This document shows positions 63,372 through 64,000 of a stretch of 64,000 nt of DNA, piece by piece (position 1 is the stretch's first letter; every line of letters starts with the position of its first letter). Under the pieces are notes generated by a model. The model did not search any database, had not been told where the DNA came from, and was given only the letters and a program-made list of their open reading frames with translations. The DNA comes from Phymorhynchus buccinoides. Taxonomy: Eukaryota > Mollusca > Gastropoda > Neogastropoda > Raphitomidae. The position numbers and the translations under genes are program-made. The stretch spans positions 62,059,085 to 62,123,084 of the forward strand of contig CM065689.1 of NCBI GenBank assembly GCA_017654935.2, read 5' to 3'.

Positions 63372-64000
63372 CTAGTCAAACACATTGAGGCCATCTGGAA
63401 AGTTAGTCTTCAGTTTGTGCCGCCAAAACGTTTCCTGTTCCCTGCGGATCTGTGTGTCTGGCTGCCTGATTTCCTGAATGGCTGTGCATCCCATGTCTGC
63501 AAGTGTGTGGTTGTTGGTGTTGAAGTGTCCTGCTACTAGTGTGTTTTTGTTTGTGTTGATGTCTGATCGGTGCTTGTATCATCTGTTTTGCAGCGTGTTG
63601 CCTGTTTTTCCTACGTATTGTGTGTTTATGCATTTGTTGCAGTCTATGAGGTAGATGATGTTGGTGGACTGACATGTGAGGTGATTTCTGATGGTGAATT
63701 GTTGTTTGGTGCGTATGCTTGTGAATGTTGTGGTTGACTGGAGGTGTTCTTTGCAAATGATGCACTTTTTGGCGGCACACTTGAAGCAGCCTGGAGGAGC
63801 ACTGGATGCTGCCTGGTTCGGTGCAGGCAGTTTGGAGGGCATGAAGATGGCTTTGAGGTTTTTACAGTTTCGCTCGCCTAAAATGGGTGGGTGGGGGGCG
63901 GCCTGCTGCATCCTGCGGCTGGAGTGGAGCACGTCCATGTTGGACCTCAGCCATTTCTCCAGGGGCGGGTTGGTGGGGTTGTGGGTCACGACGTACGGTG
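63372..64000 (-). pseudogene. Penelope-like element 3' end: linker zinc finger and GIY-YIG endonuclease
   Basis: Minus strand, continuing beyond the window edge. NPTNPPLEKWL, HPPILGERNCKNLKAIF and then CFKCAAKKCIICKEHL form the C-terminal RT region and cysteine-rich linker typical of Penelope-like retroelements. IIYLIDCNKC and NTQYVGKTGNTLQNR match the GIY-YIG endonuclease start with its conserved Tyr and Arg. A TGA at 63579-63581 interrupts it, after which the same frame resumes with KHRSDIN...VAGHFN..NH and later EQETFWRHKLKT, ending at a stop at 63372-63374. The single in-frame stop makes this copy non-functional unless read through. Confidence 0.82.

Overview
This window is metazoan nuclear DNA, not bacterial. 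It has spliced exons, LINE, Penelope and SINE-type retroelements, long minisatellite arrays and very long dinucleotide tracts. The style of the repeats and the mix of LINE families suggest a marine invertebrate, most likely a mollusc; the species cannot be fixed from the sequence. A 500-base run of N (38501-39000) splits the window, and the linkage across it is unproven.

Left part (1-38500). The only host gene I could name is the 5' end of the adaptor gene AP1M1 (AP-1 complex subunit mu-1), on the minus strand. Coding exon 1 is at about 10137-10176, exon 2 at about 9525-9750 and exon 3 at 2166-2299. Each exon sits beside a minisatellite. The main array (2300-8345) repeats the exon 3 acceptor plus the first coding bases of that exon. 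The array at 10177-12385 repeats what looks like the 5'UTR acceptor. The arrays at 8346-9245 and 1380-2165 resemble donor-side junctions. This copying of splice junctions into satellite DNA is the most unusual host feature here. Further right are a 45/50-bp array (12655-18300), several decayed LINE copies in both orientations (20.3-26.2 kb), arrays at 26.9-27.4 and 28.0-31.5 kb (the latter broken by a 1-kb insertion), a tRNA-derived SINE (32.3 kb), a LINE C-terminal fragment (33.5 kb) and a ~76-bp array that runs into the N gap. Several of these stretches have an indel-rich, unpolished look with sharp onset points.

Right part (39001-64000). Immediately after the gap is a compact, AT-rich, intronless block of seven genes (39001-44205) that looks like an endogenous double-stranded DNA virus of the Polinton/adintovirus-like kind. 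It has an A32-type packaging ATPase, a capsid-like protein directly upstream of it (broken by one frameshift), a candidate minor capsid protein, a coiled-coil/membrane protein and three proteins of unknown role. No polymerase, integrase or protease is visible. To its right is a duplicated ~0.5-kb sequence. One copy is split by a 2,486-bp element with TG...CA ends and a 5-bp target duplication (an LTR-like insertion); the other copy preserves the empty site.

The remainder holds minisatellites of 33, 65-68, 79, 70 and ~85 bp, a mucin-like exon (52206-52495), a decayed LINE (about 56190-57590), a 5'-truncated but otherwise open LINE (59478-62088), a palindromic MITE (63077-63296) and the 3' end of a Penelope-like element (63372-64000) broken by one stop. 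Several retroelement 3' ends finish in short tandem repeats instead of poly(A), each with a different repeat word.
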